A stretch of DNA of 53,951 bases from a virus. Each line of letters opens with the position of its first letter. The first letter of the stretch is position 1. Positions 16,803-23,555 of the stretch are shown here, one piece after another. The stretch lies in IMG/VR virus record IMGVR_UViG_3300021339_000008, positions 1 to 53,951 of that record, one strand, 5' to 3'. The notes beneath the pieces are model-generated. The model was not told the origin of the DNA, did no database searches, and saw only the letters and a list, made by a program, of their open reading frames with translations. A program made the translations under genes and the position numbers.

Positions 16803-17258
16803 TCAGAGGCTGGCGAGCCCGGCGACGGCCAGCACCACGGCGAGCGGCAGGTAGACGGCGAGGACGGTCCGGGACAGCGCCGCACGGTAGTAGCGGGTCG
16901 TGGCCCGGTACGGCCTGACGTCCATCCGCAGCCACGGCACGCCGCCACCGATGACCGCGTTGTACAACGCGCGGAACAGCCGGGACTGCCACAGGTAGTA
17001 GCCGTCCAGGGCGCCGATGGCGAGGATCACCGCGATGGCCGGCCAGACGATGACGGCGGCCTGGCCTGCGACGGCCGCGTTGCCGCTGAGGGAGACCGCG
17101 GCGGCGGCGGTGGTGATGGTGACGGCGGCACCGCGCAGGGGCAGGGCGTGTCCGGCGAGCCGGGCGTTGATCGCCTGAATCAGCTTGGCGTGCTCGAGCA
17201 CGTCGTCGCGGGACGCGCGCTGCCGGACGGTGATGCGGCGGGGGCGGGGGTGCAGCAT
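16803..17258 (-). CDS. SLATT/RipA-like membrane protein
   Basis: A 151-aa protein starting at ATG 17258, with AGGAG nine bases upstream. It has a basic N-terminus, a helix (HAKLIQAINARLAG), two hydrophobic segments around residues 48-88, a loop (ALDGYYLWQSRLFRALYNAV), and a final hydrophobic segment (TVLAVYLPLAVVLAVAGLASL). The pattern of a membrane pair followed by a Tyr/Arg-rich helix resembles SLATT or RipA-type octameric membrane proteins, some of which are predicted pore-forming effectors of defence systems. Transcribed against the late genes, it looks like a lysogenic accessory gene. The family call is by pattern only. Confidence 0.55.
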   Translation of the reverse strand: MLHPRPRRITVRQRASRDDVLEHAKLIQAINARLAGHALPLRGAAVTITTAAAAVSLSGNAAVAGQAAVIVWPAIAVILAIGALDGYYLWQSRLFRALYNAVIGGGVPWLRMDVRPYRATTRYYRAALSRTVLAVYLPLAVVLAVAGLASL

Positions 17259-17274
17259 GGCGGTCTCCTGTGTC

Positions 17275-17820
17275 TCAGGCAACGAGGATGGCGGCGGCGG
17301 CGAGGTGGTAGCAGGCGCGGCCGTGCTGACCGGCCGGGCAGGTGCAGGTGCCGGTGGCCAGCTCGACGCGGTAGGCGACGTCCCCGGCGGTCGACAGCGC
17401 GGCGTAGGTGGTGCCGGCGGTGCGGATGACCGCGTGCAGTTCGAGGCTCTCGACCGCCTTGGCGACCTGCGCCGGCTTGAACAGCGCGGCGGCGGCCTTG
17501 GCGGCGACGGCGATGCGGGTCTGGCAGGTGCGGCCGTAGCCGGCGGCGACCGAGCGCAGCGCGGTGAGGGTGCGTCCGCAGCGTCCACACTTGGCGGTCG
17601 GGGCGGGGCGCAGGCGGCGGGCGGCGTCGGCGGTGAGGACGACGTGCTCTTCGCGGCGACGGTCGGCGCCGCGGCGGTGGAGGACGGTGGCGATGACGGC
17701 GGTCTCGCCGTGCTCGGCGACGAGGTCGTCGACGCGCTGGGCCAGCTCGACACAGGTGACGCCGAGCTCGGCCGCGAGGGCGGTGAGGCTGATGGTGTCG
17801 GTTGCGGCTGCGGTCGTCAT
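17275..17820 (-). CDS. SWIM zinc-finger protein
   Basis: A 181-aa protein with three visible parts: an HTH-like N-terminus (LTALAAELGVTCVELAQRV), a middle zinc ribbon like DUF6011 (Cys78, Cys81, Cys99 in a GYGRTC context), and a C-terminal SWIM motif (Cys159-x-Cys161, Cys170-x-His172). SWIM domains bind DNA or protein. The gene is followed by the membrane protein 16 bases on. The start at 17820 lies only seven bases after a TAAGGT box, so the transcript may be leaderless. Confidence 0.75.
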   Translation of the reverse strand: MTTAAATDTISLTALAAELGVTCVELAQRVDDLVAEHGETAVIATVLHRRGADRRREEHVVLTADAARRLRPAPTAKCGRCGRTLTALRSVAAGYGRTCQTRIAVAAKAAAALFKPAQVAKAVESLELHAVIRTAGTTYAALSTAGDVAYRVELATGTCTCPAGQHGRACYHLAAAAILVA

Positions 17821-17827
17821 AGGAGAA

Positions 17828-17896
17828 ACCTTATCCGGTTGGCGGACGAGGTTTAAGGGCCGAACGGGTGAACCTCAACCGCCCAGCGGATAAGGT
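17828..17896. promoter_or_regulatory. Symmetric divergent promoter/operator region
   Basis: Two copies of a 27-base element lie in inverted orientation at 17828-17854 (minus) and 17870-17896 (plus), identical at 22 of 27 positions: AACCTC, two bases, CCGCC, three or so variable bases, then CGGATAAGGT. Each ends in a TANNNT-type -10 box (TAAGGT), 7 bases from the SWIM gene ATG and 12 bases from GTG 17909. A protein binding the element would control both genes together. Confidence 0.65.
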
Positions 17897-17908
17897 ATCG
17901 TCCCGGGG

Positions 17909-18130
17909 GTGAGCACCACCTGGACCGCCGACGCCTGCGCCGCGCACTGGGGCGTCACCCGCGATTCCTGGATGCGGTACGTCCGCGCCGGCCGCGCCCC
18001 GAAGCACGACCACTACGACCCTGAGACCGGCGAGCGCGTGTGGTTGGAAGCTGCCGTCCGAGCCTGGCAACGCCCCGGCCAGGGCGTCGGCGGCGGCCGG
18101 CCACGCAAGACGGCGGATACGCCCGACTGA
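17909..18130 (+). CDS. Excisionase-like winged HTH protein
   Basis: A 73-aa protein starting at GTG 17909. It has a MerR/AlpA-type HTH: TADACAAHWGVTRDSWMRYV, then a wing with Asp-Pro-Glu-Thr-Gly and WLEAAVRAWQRPG, and a basic Gly/Arg-rich tail (GGRPRK). It could be the recombination directionality factor for the integrase or a regulator of the divergent SWIM gene. The distance from int (about 3.4 kb) leaves both open. Confidence 0.65.
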   Translation: MSTTWTADACAAHWGVTRDSWMRYVRAGRAPKHDHYDPETGERVWLEAAVRAWQRPGQGVGGGRPRKTADTPD

Positions 18131-18166
18131 CCGAAGGCGTCAAGATCAGGCGACCGGCGACGATGC

Positions 18167-18197
18167 TTGACCGGCTCGGCGGCGCCTGACGTACCCT
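18167..18197 (+). promoter_or_regulatory. Possible promoter
   Basis: TTGACC (18167-18172) and TACCCT (18192-18197) are separated by 19 bases, upstream of the gene at 18255. The spacing is slightly long, so this is a weak prediction. Confidence 0.3.
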
Positions 18198-18254
18198 CGG
18201 CCTCGCGCGTCTTCCCCCGCGCTCCGCGTCAGCGTCGAGCCACGGGAGTCCGCC

Positions 18255-18554
18255 ATGCCCGATCTCAGCCAGATCCCCATGCCACCGGACCGGTACACCG
18301 TCGACGACCGCGTCGGCACCGTGCACCCGGACCGCTGCCCGGCCGGGCACCGCAGCGGCGTCGACGGGGTCCGCTGGATACACAGCGCACCGTCCCCCGG
18401 CTCCGCCAACTACTGGCTGTGCCTCGGCTGCGACCCCGTCCGTGGCCGCCGGTTCCGGGCAGCGGTCGAACTGTACGACGACCTGTCGTGGTGGTTCGAC
18501 GACCTGCAGGTGAGCAAGCGGGCGTACTGGAAGGCGCGGCACCTCGCGCGGTGA
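18255..18554 (+). CDS. Small zinc-binding protein
   Basis: A 99-aa protein with GGGAGT upstream of ATG 18255. It contains DRCPAGHRSG and LCLGCDPVRG, together a C-x3-H / C-x2-C pattern suited to one zinc, followed by two short helices with several Trp (DDLSWWFDDLQVSKRAYW). Similar short proteins are common in actinobacteria and their phages without known role. It points toward the minus-strand RlaP operon, stopping a few bases from its end. Confidence 0.6.
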   Translation: MPDLSQIPMPPDRYTVDDRVGTVHPDRCPAGHRSGVDGVRWIHSAPSPGSANYWLCLGCDPVRGRRFRAAVELYDDLSWWFDDLQVSKRAYWKARHLAR

Positions 18555-18557
18555 CGG

Positions 18558-18748
18558 TCAGATCCGCCAGTGCAGCGCGGTGACCTCGACACCGGGCCGG
18601 GCGCCGGCGAGCGCGTGCGCGAGCAGGAACGCCTCGGCGTCAGTTGTGGCGGCGACCACGACGCGGGTCCGGTACACGGCGGTGACACCGCGTTTCAGGT
18701 CCGCGTGCGTGGCCGTCTCCGCGTCGAAGCTGTAGACCGCGACGTCAC
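18558..18748 (-). pseudogene. Probably frameshifted small gene after RlaP gene
   Basis: A natural-looking minus-strand frame ends at 18558 and reads VAVYSFDAETATHADLKRG, then VTAVYRTRVVVAATTDAEA and ends VEVTALHWRI. It has no in-frame ATG/GTG/TTG at its expected 5' end. A GTG overlapping the RlaP stop (GTGA at 18748) sits one base out of frame; adding one base after GTGAC would restore a 63-aa protein. Either a one-base deletion, a sequencing error or a shorter protein from an inner GTG explains it. Confidence 0.45.
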
Positions 18749-19572
18749 GCCTCGATCCACGCGGGCGGGTTGGCCCAGTACTCCCGGTGCGCTTCGATCA
18801 GCCACCGGTCCGCCGCTTCCCGGTCCGGTTCGGCCGGCAGCGGGCTGGAGTCGAGCAGCGCGGTGAGCTCCGCCTCCGCCTCGCTGGCCGCGTCGAGCGC
18901 CCACTCCTTCGACCGCTCGCCGTACCGCAGGGCGGTGAGGTCGGACCGCCACGGCTCGGGCATCGGCAGCGTCAACCGTCCGGTGCGCAGCAGTTCGACG
19001 CCCTGCACTCCGAGTCGCACCATGTGGTAGGCGAACTTGGTGTCGAACCCGTGGAGGTCGACCAGCTCCGGCCGGTTCGTGTGTCGCTGCCCGCGGAGGC
19101 CGAGCATCTGCTCGCGTTGGGACCGCAGGTAGCCGATGAACCGGTGTCCGGCCTGCCGGGACAGGATCATCTCCGGGTGCTCGCGCAGGTACCGGCCGGT
19201 GGCGGTGCTGTCGACGACCTCGGAGTCCGGGACGAACAGCGGCAATAGCACCGTCGGGTTGCCCTGCAGGGCGAGCCGCAGCCACTTCCGCAGCGAGTAG
19301 ATCACCAGGTCGATGTCACCTGGTCCGGAGCGGACGCCCTGCGGTTGGGTGCGGTACTCGTACTGGTCGAACCGGCGCAGGCCGATGACGTACTCGGGTG
19401 GTTCGAGGCAGATGCCCATCTCGTCGCGGTCGTCCTGTTCGGCCACGGTGACGCCGTGGACGCCGCTGCCGACCTGGGTGCGCAGGATCTCACCGCGCAG
19501 CGCGAGGTCGCGGGCCGTCGGGGTGGAGTGCGGGCCGGTGAACGCCGCCGTGTAGATCACGCCGCCCATCAT
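18745..19572 (-). CDS. RlaP-type nucleotidyltransferase (DNA polymerase beta fold)
   Basis: A 275-aa protein, start at ATG 19572 overlapping the previous stop (ATGA). It carries the family layout: GSGVHGVTV with acidic DDRDEMGICLEPPEYV, then FDQYEYRTQ, then a GPGDIDLVIYSLRKWLRLAL block with catalytic Asp residues, and GNPTVLLPLF. RlaP (PF10127) proteins are polymerase-beta-like nucleotidyltransferases linked to RNA repair by context. Here the gene lies in a small minus-strand operon, so it may act on host RNA or nucleotides during infection or lysogeny (inference). Confidence 0.75.
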   Translation of the reverse strand: MMGGVIYTAAFTGPHSTPTARDLALRGEILRTQVGSGVHGVTVAEQDDRDEMGICLEPPEYVIGLRRFDQYEYRTQPQGVRSGPGDIDLVIYSLRKWLRLALQGNPTVLLPLFVPDSEVVDSTATGRYLREHPEMILSRQAGHRFIGYLRSQREQMLGLRGQRHTNRPELVDLHGFDTKFAYHMVRLGVQGVELLRTGRLTLPMPEPWRSDLTALRYGERSKEWALDAASEAEAELTALLDSSPLPAEPDREAADRWLIEAHREYWANPPAWIEA

Positions 19573-19784
19573 GCAGCCCTGCGGATCGCATCGGCCAGCT
19601 CGTCGGCGTGGGACCGGTCCACCACCGTTGTCGACCGGTCGGTGCCCTGCCACGACACCAGGACCCCGATGGCCGCGCGGCCGCGCATGTCCACCCGGTC
19701 GACGATGATCGTGCACGGGTGCCCGTCGGCCGTGTATGCCTCGACGAGCGTCCGGTACGACAGGTCACCGTCGTCGCCGTTCAC
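19569..19784 (-). CDS. Small protein of the RlaP operon, unknown function
   Basis: A 71-aa protein, start at GTG 19784 overlapping the previous stop (GTGA) and stop overlapping the RlaP ATG. It contains HPCTIIVDRVDMRGRAAIGV and SWQGTDRSTTVVDRSHADEL, which look like a small beta-alpha domain. Tight coupling on both sides suggests joint expression with the nucleotidyltransferase. No family recognised. Confidence 0.6.
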   Translation of the reverse strand: MNGDDGDLSYRTLVEAYTADGHPCTIIVDRVDMRGRAAIGVLVSWQGTDRSTTVVDRSHADELADAIRRAA

Positions 19785-20083
19785 GACTCGATCACCTGCG
19801 TCAGCCGGTTCGCCTCGGCGTGCATGCCGTCGGCGATCTGCGCGCACCTGGTGGCCTCGTCGACGTGATGGGTGGCCCGGTCCCGGTGGTGCACCGCGCG
19901 GCGCCCGTACCGGCCGGCCGCGGTGCGCAGCTCCCGGACGAGCAGGCGGCCCTCCGTCTCGACGTCGGGCGACGGTGCGATGTGCCCGTCGGTGCGGCCG
20001 CCGGGGATGACGGTCAGGTGCCGACGACGTCGACGGTGGGTCTCCGGTCGCTCACCGAGCGGCCGTGTCCGAGAATCTTCCAT
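19781..20083 (-). CDS. First gene of the RlaP operon, unknown function
   Basis: A 100-aa very basic protein (Arg/His rich), start at ATG 20083 with a strong AGGAGG eight bases upstream, which decides against the longer frame. The N-terminus has ETHRRRRRHL, and the C-terminal half is helical (ATRCAQIADGMHAEANRLTQ). It could bind nucleic acid through its charge, but no motif proves it. Confidence 0.6.
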   Translation of the reverse strand: MEDSRTRPLGERPETHRRRRRHLTVIPGGRTDGHIAPSPDVETEGRLLVRELRTAAGRYGRRAVHHRDRATHHVDEATRCAQIADGMHAEANRLTQVIES

Positions 20084-20119
20084 GGGTCTCGCCTCCTGGG
20101 GCGGGGTCAAGCCCTCCGG

Positions 20120-20143
20120 CCGGTGCTCGTAACACCGAGCCGG
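20120..20143 (-). terminator. Stem-loop between minus-strand genes
   Basis: CCGG(TG)CTCG and CGAGCCGG form an 8-pair stem with a 2-base bulge and a TAACAC loop, about 20 bases past the stop of the membrane protein gene at 20164. The roughly 80-base gap it occupies is otherwise empty apart from the AGGAGG of the next gene. Confidence 0.45.
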
Positions 20144-20163
20144 GGGGCGTCCAACAACGGGGT

Positions 20164-21156
20164 CTAGGTCGTTCCGCACACCTCGAAGAACATGTCGGCA
20201 GCGACGAGCCACGGCTCCAGCGGCGCCTCGGCCGTCAAGCCGAGCAGACCAGCCCGGGAGCTCACCTGATCGGAGTCCGACGGCAGGGCAAGTGCGAAGA
20301 TGGCGTCGGCCAGGATCTTGCGCTCAGTGGCCGAGCCGATGTCCTTGCCGCTCTCGTCGACCGCCCGAGCGAACGTGTCGCACGCGAGCTGGCCGGCCTG
20401 GTCCAGCGCCACCGTCGGCCCCGCCGCCGACGTTGTGGCATCGGTCGTGGTGGTCGTCGAGCTGGCCGCCGGCTGCACCGCCGGGTCGTCGTCGCCCCGG
20501 GTGGCGGCGATGAAGCCGCCGACCGCCGCCACGACGATGAAGGCGATCAGGCCGATGACCACCCCGAGGTTGGGGCCGCGACGGTCGGGCGGCGGCGGAT
20601 CGGTGGGCTGGCCGGGGGTGGGCGGGTCCTGCGGGGCCATGGGGGCTCTCCTCGGTGGGCTACCCCCGCGTATCGCTCGCCGAACACGCAGCATTAGCCA
20701 CGCGGTCGCGACGAGCGACCAACCGATCACCACCGAGCGGAGATCGCCGACGGCCACACCGGCGACGGTGCCGGCCGCGGTGAGCGCACCAGCCGCGAGT
20801 AGGCGCCACCGCTGGCGCCCAGGACGGGGCGGCGGCCGGGACCCGGTCGGCGGTCCTGCCGCTGCCGGTGAGGGCTGCGCCGTCGGCACGGGCCGTTCAC
20901 CGGGTCCCGGCGCGGGTGGCGTTGACGGCGTCGCTGCGGGTGCCGCCGTCCCGCCCGGCGCCGGACGCGACGCGGCACGCCGGACCCGTCCGCGTGCCCG
21001 CCGCAGCAGCGCGGTCAGCTCGTCGAGCAGCTGCCCGACGTCGGCGGGGGCGGCGCGCAGATCGGGATGCCGCTCGAGCAGCGCGGCGAGCTGGGTGAGG
21101 AGATCGTGACCGGCGCCGGCCAGCACGGTCGCCGGGTCCACGGTGCGGGCGGTCAC
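20164..21156 (-). CDS. Proline-rich membrane protein, possibly two fused units
   Basis: A 330-aa protein from GTG 21156. Residues 1-55 are helical (LLTQLAALLERHPDLRAA, LLDELTALLRRARG). A Pro/Ala linker follows to about 110, then two hydrophobic segments (LLAAGALTAAGTVAGVAVG and VVIGWSLVATAWLMLRV). After an inner Met at 172 comes a second unit with Pro-rich start, one membrane segment (LGVVIGLIAFIVVAAVGGFIAA), a Ser/Thr-rich stalk and an extracellular domain with Cys. A GGAGAG before the inner ATG at 20640 suggests that the second unit can be made alone. It could be a lysogenic surface protein (inference). Confidence 0.6.
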   Translation of the reverse strand: MTARTVDPATVLAGAGHDLLTQLAALLERHPDLRAAPADVGQLLDELTALLRRARGRVRRAASRPAPGGTAAPAATPSTPPAPGPGERPVPTAQPSPAAAGPPTGSRPPPRPGRQRWRLLAAGALTAAGTVAGVAVGDLRSVVIGWSLVATAWLMLRVRRAIRGGSPPRRAPMAPQDPPTPGQPTDPPPPDRRGPNLGVVIGLIAFIVVAAVGGFIAATRGDDDPAVQPAASSTTTTTDATTSAAGPTVALDQAGQLACDTFARAVDESGKDIGSATERKILADAIFALALPSDSDQVSSRAGLLGLTAEAPLEPWLVAADMFFEVCGTT

Positions 21157-21165
21157 AACGCCACC

Positions 21166-21384
21166 TCAGAGCGGGCGCCCGTTGTCCTCGTAGTACTCGC
21201 CCGTGACGAGTTTGTAGTAGCAGACGTTGACCGCGGTGAGGAGATGCACGGCCTCGGCGGGGCTGAGCCGGACCCGCCGACCCTCGTGGTAGATGTAGAC
21301 GTGCTGGCCGCGAACGGCGACCGCGAGCCAGTCCGGTTCACCATCCGCGTTCTCACAGCGGACGCGTTGTACCCGTTCCCCCAT
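21166..21384 (-). CDS. Small conserved protein downstream of integrase
   Basis: A 72-aa protein, start at ATG 21384. It contains a beta pair (DWLAVAVRGQHVYIYHEG), then RVRLSPAEAVHLLTAVNVC, a helix, and an acidic Tyr-rich end. Small proteins of this kind occur beside actinobacterial regulators. It ends nine bases before the membrane protein start, so the two are probably co-transcribed. Function unknown. Confidence 0.6.
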   Translation of the reverse strand: MGERVQRVRCENADGEPDWLAVAVRGQHVYIYHEGRRVRLSPAEAVHLLTAVNVCYYKLVTGEYYEDNGRPL

Positions 21385-21469
21385 GTCACCGTCCAGTCGC
21401 CGACATCTCGATCACTGTCCGTAGTTGATCTACCTTCCGCCACTGAACCCGGCTGGATGGTCGTAGCTA

Positions 21470-21503
21470 TCACCCGAACGGGTGACACGACCCGGGTCAT
21501 GAC
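21470..21503. repeat. Cluster of three palindromes at the integrase 3' end
   Basis: TCACCCG-AA-CGGGTGA (21470-21485), GACCCGGGTC (21489-21498) and GTCATGAC (21496-21503) are consecutive perfect palindromes. The last two cover the integrase stop codon. They may form an integrase-gene terminator or belong to an attachment or operator site; the sequence alone does not decide. Confidence 0.5.
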
Positions 21504-22483
21504 CGGCCGCCCTGGACCAGGGCCAACGTCGACCGCTGCTTGTCCCGCAGCGACCGGGCCGTCATCTCGTCCACCGAGTCGGCAGCGCCCTCAGGCTCGA
21601 CCAGGGTGTACATCGCGGTCGTCTCGGGGCTGCTGTGACCGAGGAGGATCTGCAGCTTGCGGATGTTCGGCTCCACCTCCAGCGTCCGGGTGGCGAAGGA
21701 GTGCCGCAGGTGGTGCCCGACGTGCTGGATGTCGAGCTCGGCGAAGTGCTGCCGGATGCGCTCACCCACGTCGGCCGGCCGGTAACCCTTGCCCGACGGC
21801 TTGGTGAACAGCGGCCCCTGCCCGCCGCGGAACGGCCGCAGCGCGCTCGCCACCTCGGCGGCCACCGGGACGCGGCGGACCTTCCCCCCTTTGCCTCGGA
21901 CGGTGAGCCACAAGCCGCCGCCGGCGCGGTCGGCCAGGTCTCCCGCTCGAAGGCCGGCGACCTCCATCCGGCGCAGTCCGCCGTAGCGGTACAGCATCAG
22001 CCAGGCGAACAACTCGGGGTCGTGGGTGGCTGCGTCCAGCGCGAGGAACACGTCGGGCTCTTCGACCGGGTCCGGGTTCCCCTTCTTGATCCGCTTCGGC
22101 CGCTTCACCCGCGCGGCCGGGTCGTCAAGCCGGTACTCGACCACGCCGACGAGGAACTCGCCGAAGAACAGGTGCAGCGCGCTGATGTAATTCGCGGCTG
22201 ACCGCGGCGAGCAGGTCAGTGCCTCGCGCCACTCCTGGAGCTGCGCGTACTGGGCGTCAACGAGCGCGACCTTGTGATGTGCGGACAGCCAGTCGGCGGC
22301 CCGCCAGTACACCCGGCGGTAGGAGTCGATGGTGAGCTGGGCCCCGCCCTCGCTGGCGTACCAGCGGATGAAGCGGCCGATGTGGAGTTCGTTGCTCTTG
22401 GTGCGCCCCTTCTTACCTCTTGTACTCGGTGGCATGTGTCGGCCAACGACCCTGTATTTGCGCTGGTCACGCGGTGTTGGCAT
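21497..22483 (-). CDS. int: Tyrosine integrase
   Basis: A 328-aa site-specific recombinase that would insert the phage genome at attB. The N-terminal SAM-like DNA-binding domain covers about residues 28-115. The catalytic set is complete: Arg171 (GGLRRMEV), Lys198 (GKGGKVRR), His257-x-x-Arg260 (HHLRHSFAT), His283 (LLGHSS) and Tyr292 (TAMYT). The start ATG 22483 has GAGG six bases upstream. It overlaps the 3' end of the repressor gene by 17 bases, so translation of the two is linked. An inner ATG at residue 17 is an alternative start. Confidence 0.92.
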   Translation of the reverse strand: MPTPRDQRKYRVVGRHMPPSTRGKKGRTKSNELHIGRFIRWYASEGGAQLTIDSYRRVYWRAADWLSAHHKVALVDAQYAQLQEWREALTCSPRSAANYISALHLFFGEFLVGVVEYRLDDPAARVKRPKRIKKGNPDPVEEPDVFLALDAATHDPELFAWLMLYRYGGLRRMEVAGLRAGDLADRAGGGLWLTVRGKGGKVRRVPVAAEVASALRPFRGGQGPLFTKPSGKGYRPADVGERIRQHFAELDIQHVGHHLRHSFATRTLEVEPNIRKLQILLGHSSPETTAMYTLVEPEGAADSVDEMTARSLRDKQRSTLALVQGGRS

Positions 22484-23015
22484 GATGCCTCGATCGAGTA
22501 ACCCCGAGTCGGGTGACGATGGCGCCGCTATGCCCGGAGTTCGGCGCTCGTGACCCTCTGTCGAGCAGCCTCGTTACGTGTTCTGACGCCGGCTGGTAAC
22601 GCGGCCAAGTACGACCTCCGGTGATATCGCCAGAGAAGGCCCTGACCTGCGGTGATCCTTGTCGAGTGTCCTGTCCATAACACGGATTATCGACGGCGAT
22701 ATCGACAGAATGCATCGCGCCGTAACTGTCCGTGCCCGTGGCGGCTTCGCGCTCGGCGAGTTGCGACAGCTTGGCCGCGAGCTGTGCCGCGGGCAGGAGC
22801 AGATCGGATGCCTGGACGCCGAGGGCGGTGGCCAGGACCGGCAGGTCCTCGATCTGCCAGCGCCTCCGGCCGCTGATCTTGTTGGCCACGGCGTTCTCTT
22901 GAAGTCCCATGGCCTGGGCGAGCTGCTTGGCGTACTTCATGCGCCGCCAGCCCATCAGGGCGTCGACATTCCGACGTATCACTGGCTGCAGGATGTCTGA
23001 CTCCTCGGCTGTCAC
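22467..23015 (-). CDS. Immunity repressor (HTH), long form
   Basis: A 182-aa protein, start chosen at GTG 23015, about 16 bases after a GATAAT -10 box. Residues about 8-75 form an HTH of phage repressor type (VIRRNVDALMGWRR, QLAQAMGLQENAVANKISGR, WQIEDLPVLATALGV). From about residue 95 to the end the sequence has unusual composition and lower GC, overlaps the integrase start, and contains repeats that may be integrase arm sites. It resembles mycobacteriophage repressors whose 3' part carries attP, so integration would shorten the protein (inference). Confidence 0.7.
   Translation of the reverse strand: MTAEESDILQPVIRRNVDALMGWRRMKYAKQLAQAMGLQENAVANKISGRRRWQIEDLPVLATALGVQASDLLLPAAQLAAKLSQLAEREAATGTDSYGAMHSVDIAVDNPCYGQDTRQGSPQVRAFSGDITGGRTWPRYQPASEHVTRLLDRGSRAPNSGHSGAIVTRLGVTRSRHHANTA
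22623..22706. other. Candidate attP arm sites inside the repressor gene
   Basis: GATATCGCC (22623-22631) and its reverse complement GGCGATATC (22695-22703) lie about 63 bases apart, and ATCGAC recurs at 12-base spacing near 22689-22706. The stretch is less GC-rich than its surroundings and lies just upstream of int. These features suit integrase arm-type sites, but no tRNA-like core was found. Confidence 0.35.
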
Positions 23016-23031
23016 CCCGCCATCGTGCCTG

Positions 23032-23122
23032 ATTATCTGCCACCCCGGCAAGTAATCCATCCGGGTGATACTCCGGACCGATATGCCAAACGGTCTATCA
23101 ATCTGCCGAGCTGGCAGATAAT
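23032..23122. promoter_or_regulatory. Lysogeny switch: operators and divergent promoters
   Basis: Operator 1 (23032-23056) is ATTATCTGCC-ACCCC-GGCAAGTAAT; operator 3 (23101-23119) is the perfect ATCTGCC-GAGCT-GGCAGAT; a weaker middle site spans 23080-23099 (GATATGCC, four bases, GGTCTATC). The -10 GATAAT for the repressor (minus, 23037-23032) is within operator 1, and the -10 GATAAT for the Cro-like gene (23117-23122) is within the end of operator 3, only eight bases before its ATG. Confidence 0.75.
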
Positions 23123-23130
23123 CTACCGAC

Positions 23131-23349
23131 ATGGCTCGCACCCCAGAGATCCGACGACTGGCCTCCAAGGCCGTCGGTGGGCCCATCGCGCAGTGGATCG
23201 ATGGGCATCGCAAGTCCGCTGTCCAGTTGACCTACCCCCAGATCGCCAGCCTGCTCGCGGCTGATCACGACATCTGCGTGAGCGCCGAGACGCTGCGGGT
23301 CTGGCACATCAACGCCGACGCCGAGCCGGACCTCGCCGACACCGCCTAG
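23131..23349 (+). CDS. Cro-like small HTH regulator
   Basis: A 72-aa protein divergent from the repressor. An HTH is visible in LTYPQIASLLAADHDICVSAETLRVWH. The ATG lies eight bases after a -10 box and lacks a Shine-Dalgarno sequence, so the mRNA is probably leaderless. By position it is the Cro counterpart of the repressor, acting at the operators at 23032-23119. Confidence 0.7.
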   Translation: MARTPEIRRLASKAVGGPIAQWIDGHRKSAVQLTYPQIASLLAADHDICVSAETLRVWHINADAEPDLADTA

Positions 23350-23439
23350 ACCGGCTGTCGCCCCGACCGGACCACGAACCAGCCGGGTCGGCAGCCACCC
23401 ACGGTCAGCAGCGCGCACCTCCCTCGGCGCAGCAGCGGC

Positions 23440-23458
23440 CACCCCGGCCGGCGGGGTG
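23440..23458. repeat. Hairpin in the early leader
   Basis: CACCCCG and CGGGGTG form a 7-pair stem with a 5-base loop. It lies in the 206-base gap between the Cro-like gene and the first early gene and may act as a terminator for the short cro transcript. Confidence 0.45.
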
Positions 23459-23498
23459 TCAGCACCACCCCGTCGGCCACCAAACGCAGACAGCAAGC

Positions 23499-23525
23499 GG
23501 GGCGCCGGATCGCACCCGGCGCCCC
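23499..23525 (+). terminator. Strong hairpin before the early operon
   Basis: GGGGCGCCGG and CCGGCGCCCC make a perfect 10-pair stem with a 7-base loop, 30 bases before the ATG at 23556. It could be an intrinsic terminator subject to antitermination, or protect the early mRNA end. No other gene or clear promoter was found in 23350-23555. Confidence 0.5.
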
Positions 23526-23555
23526 ACCGCACCGACCGAAGGGAAGTGACCTCCC

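Noticed and set aside
18695-18760. Reading of the minus-strand frame starting at the GTGA overlap with the RlaP stop
   Set aside because: It gives a short Ser/Thr/Arg-rich peptide of out-of-frame type; the natural-looking frame is one base away, hence the frameshift call.
21385-23131. tRNA-like core for attP
   Set aside because: Looked for T-loop-like GGTTCGA patterns and acceptor ends in the integrase region on both strands; none was convincing.
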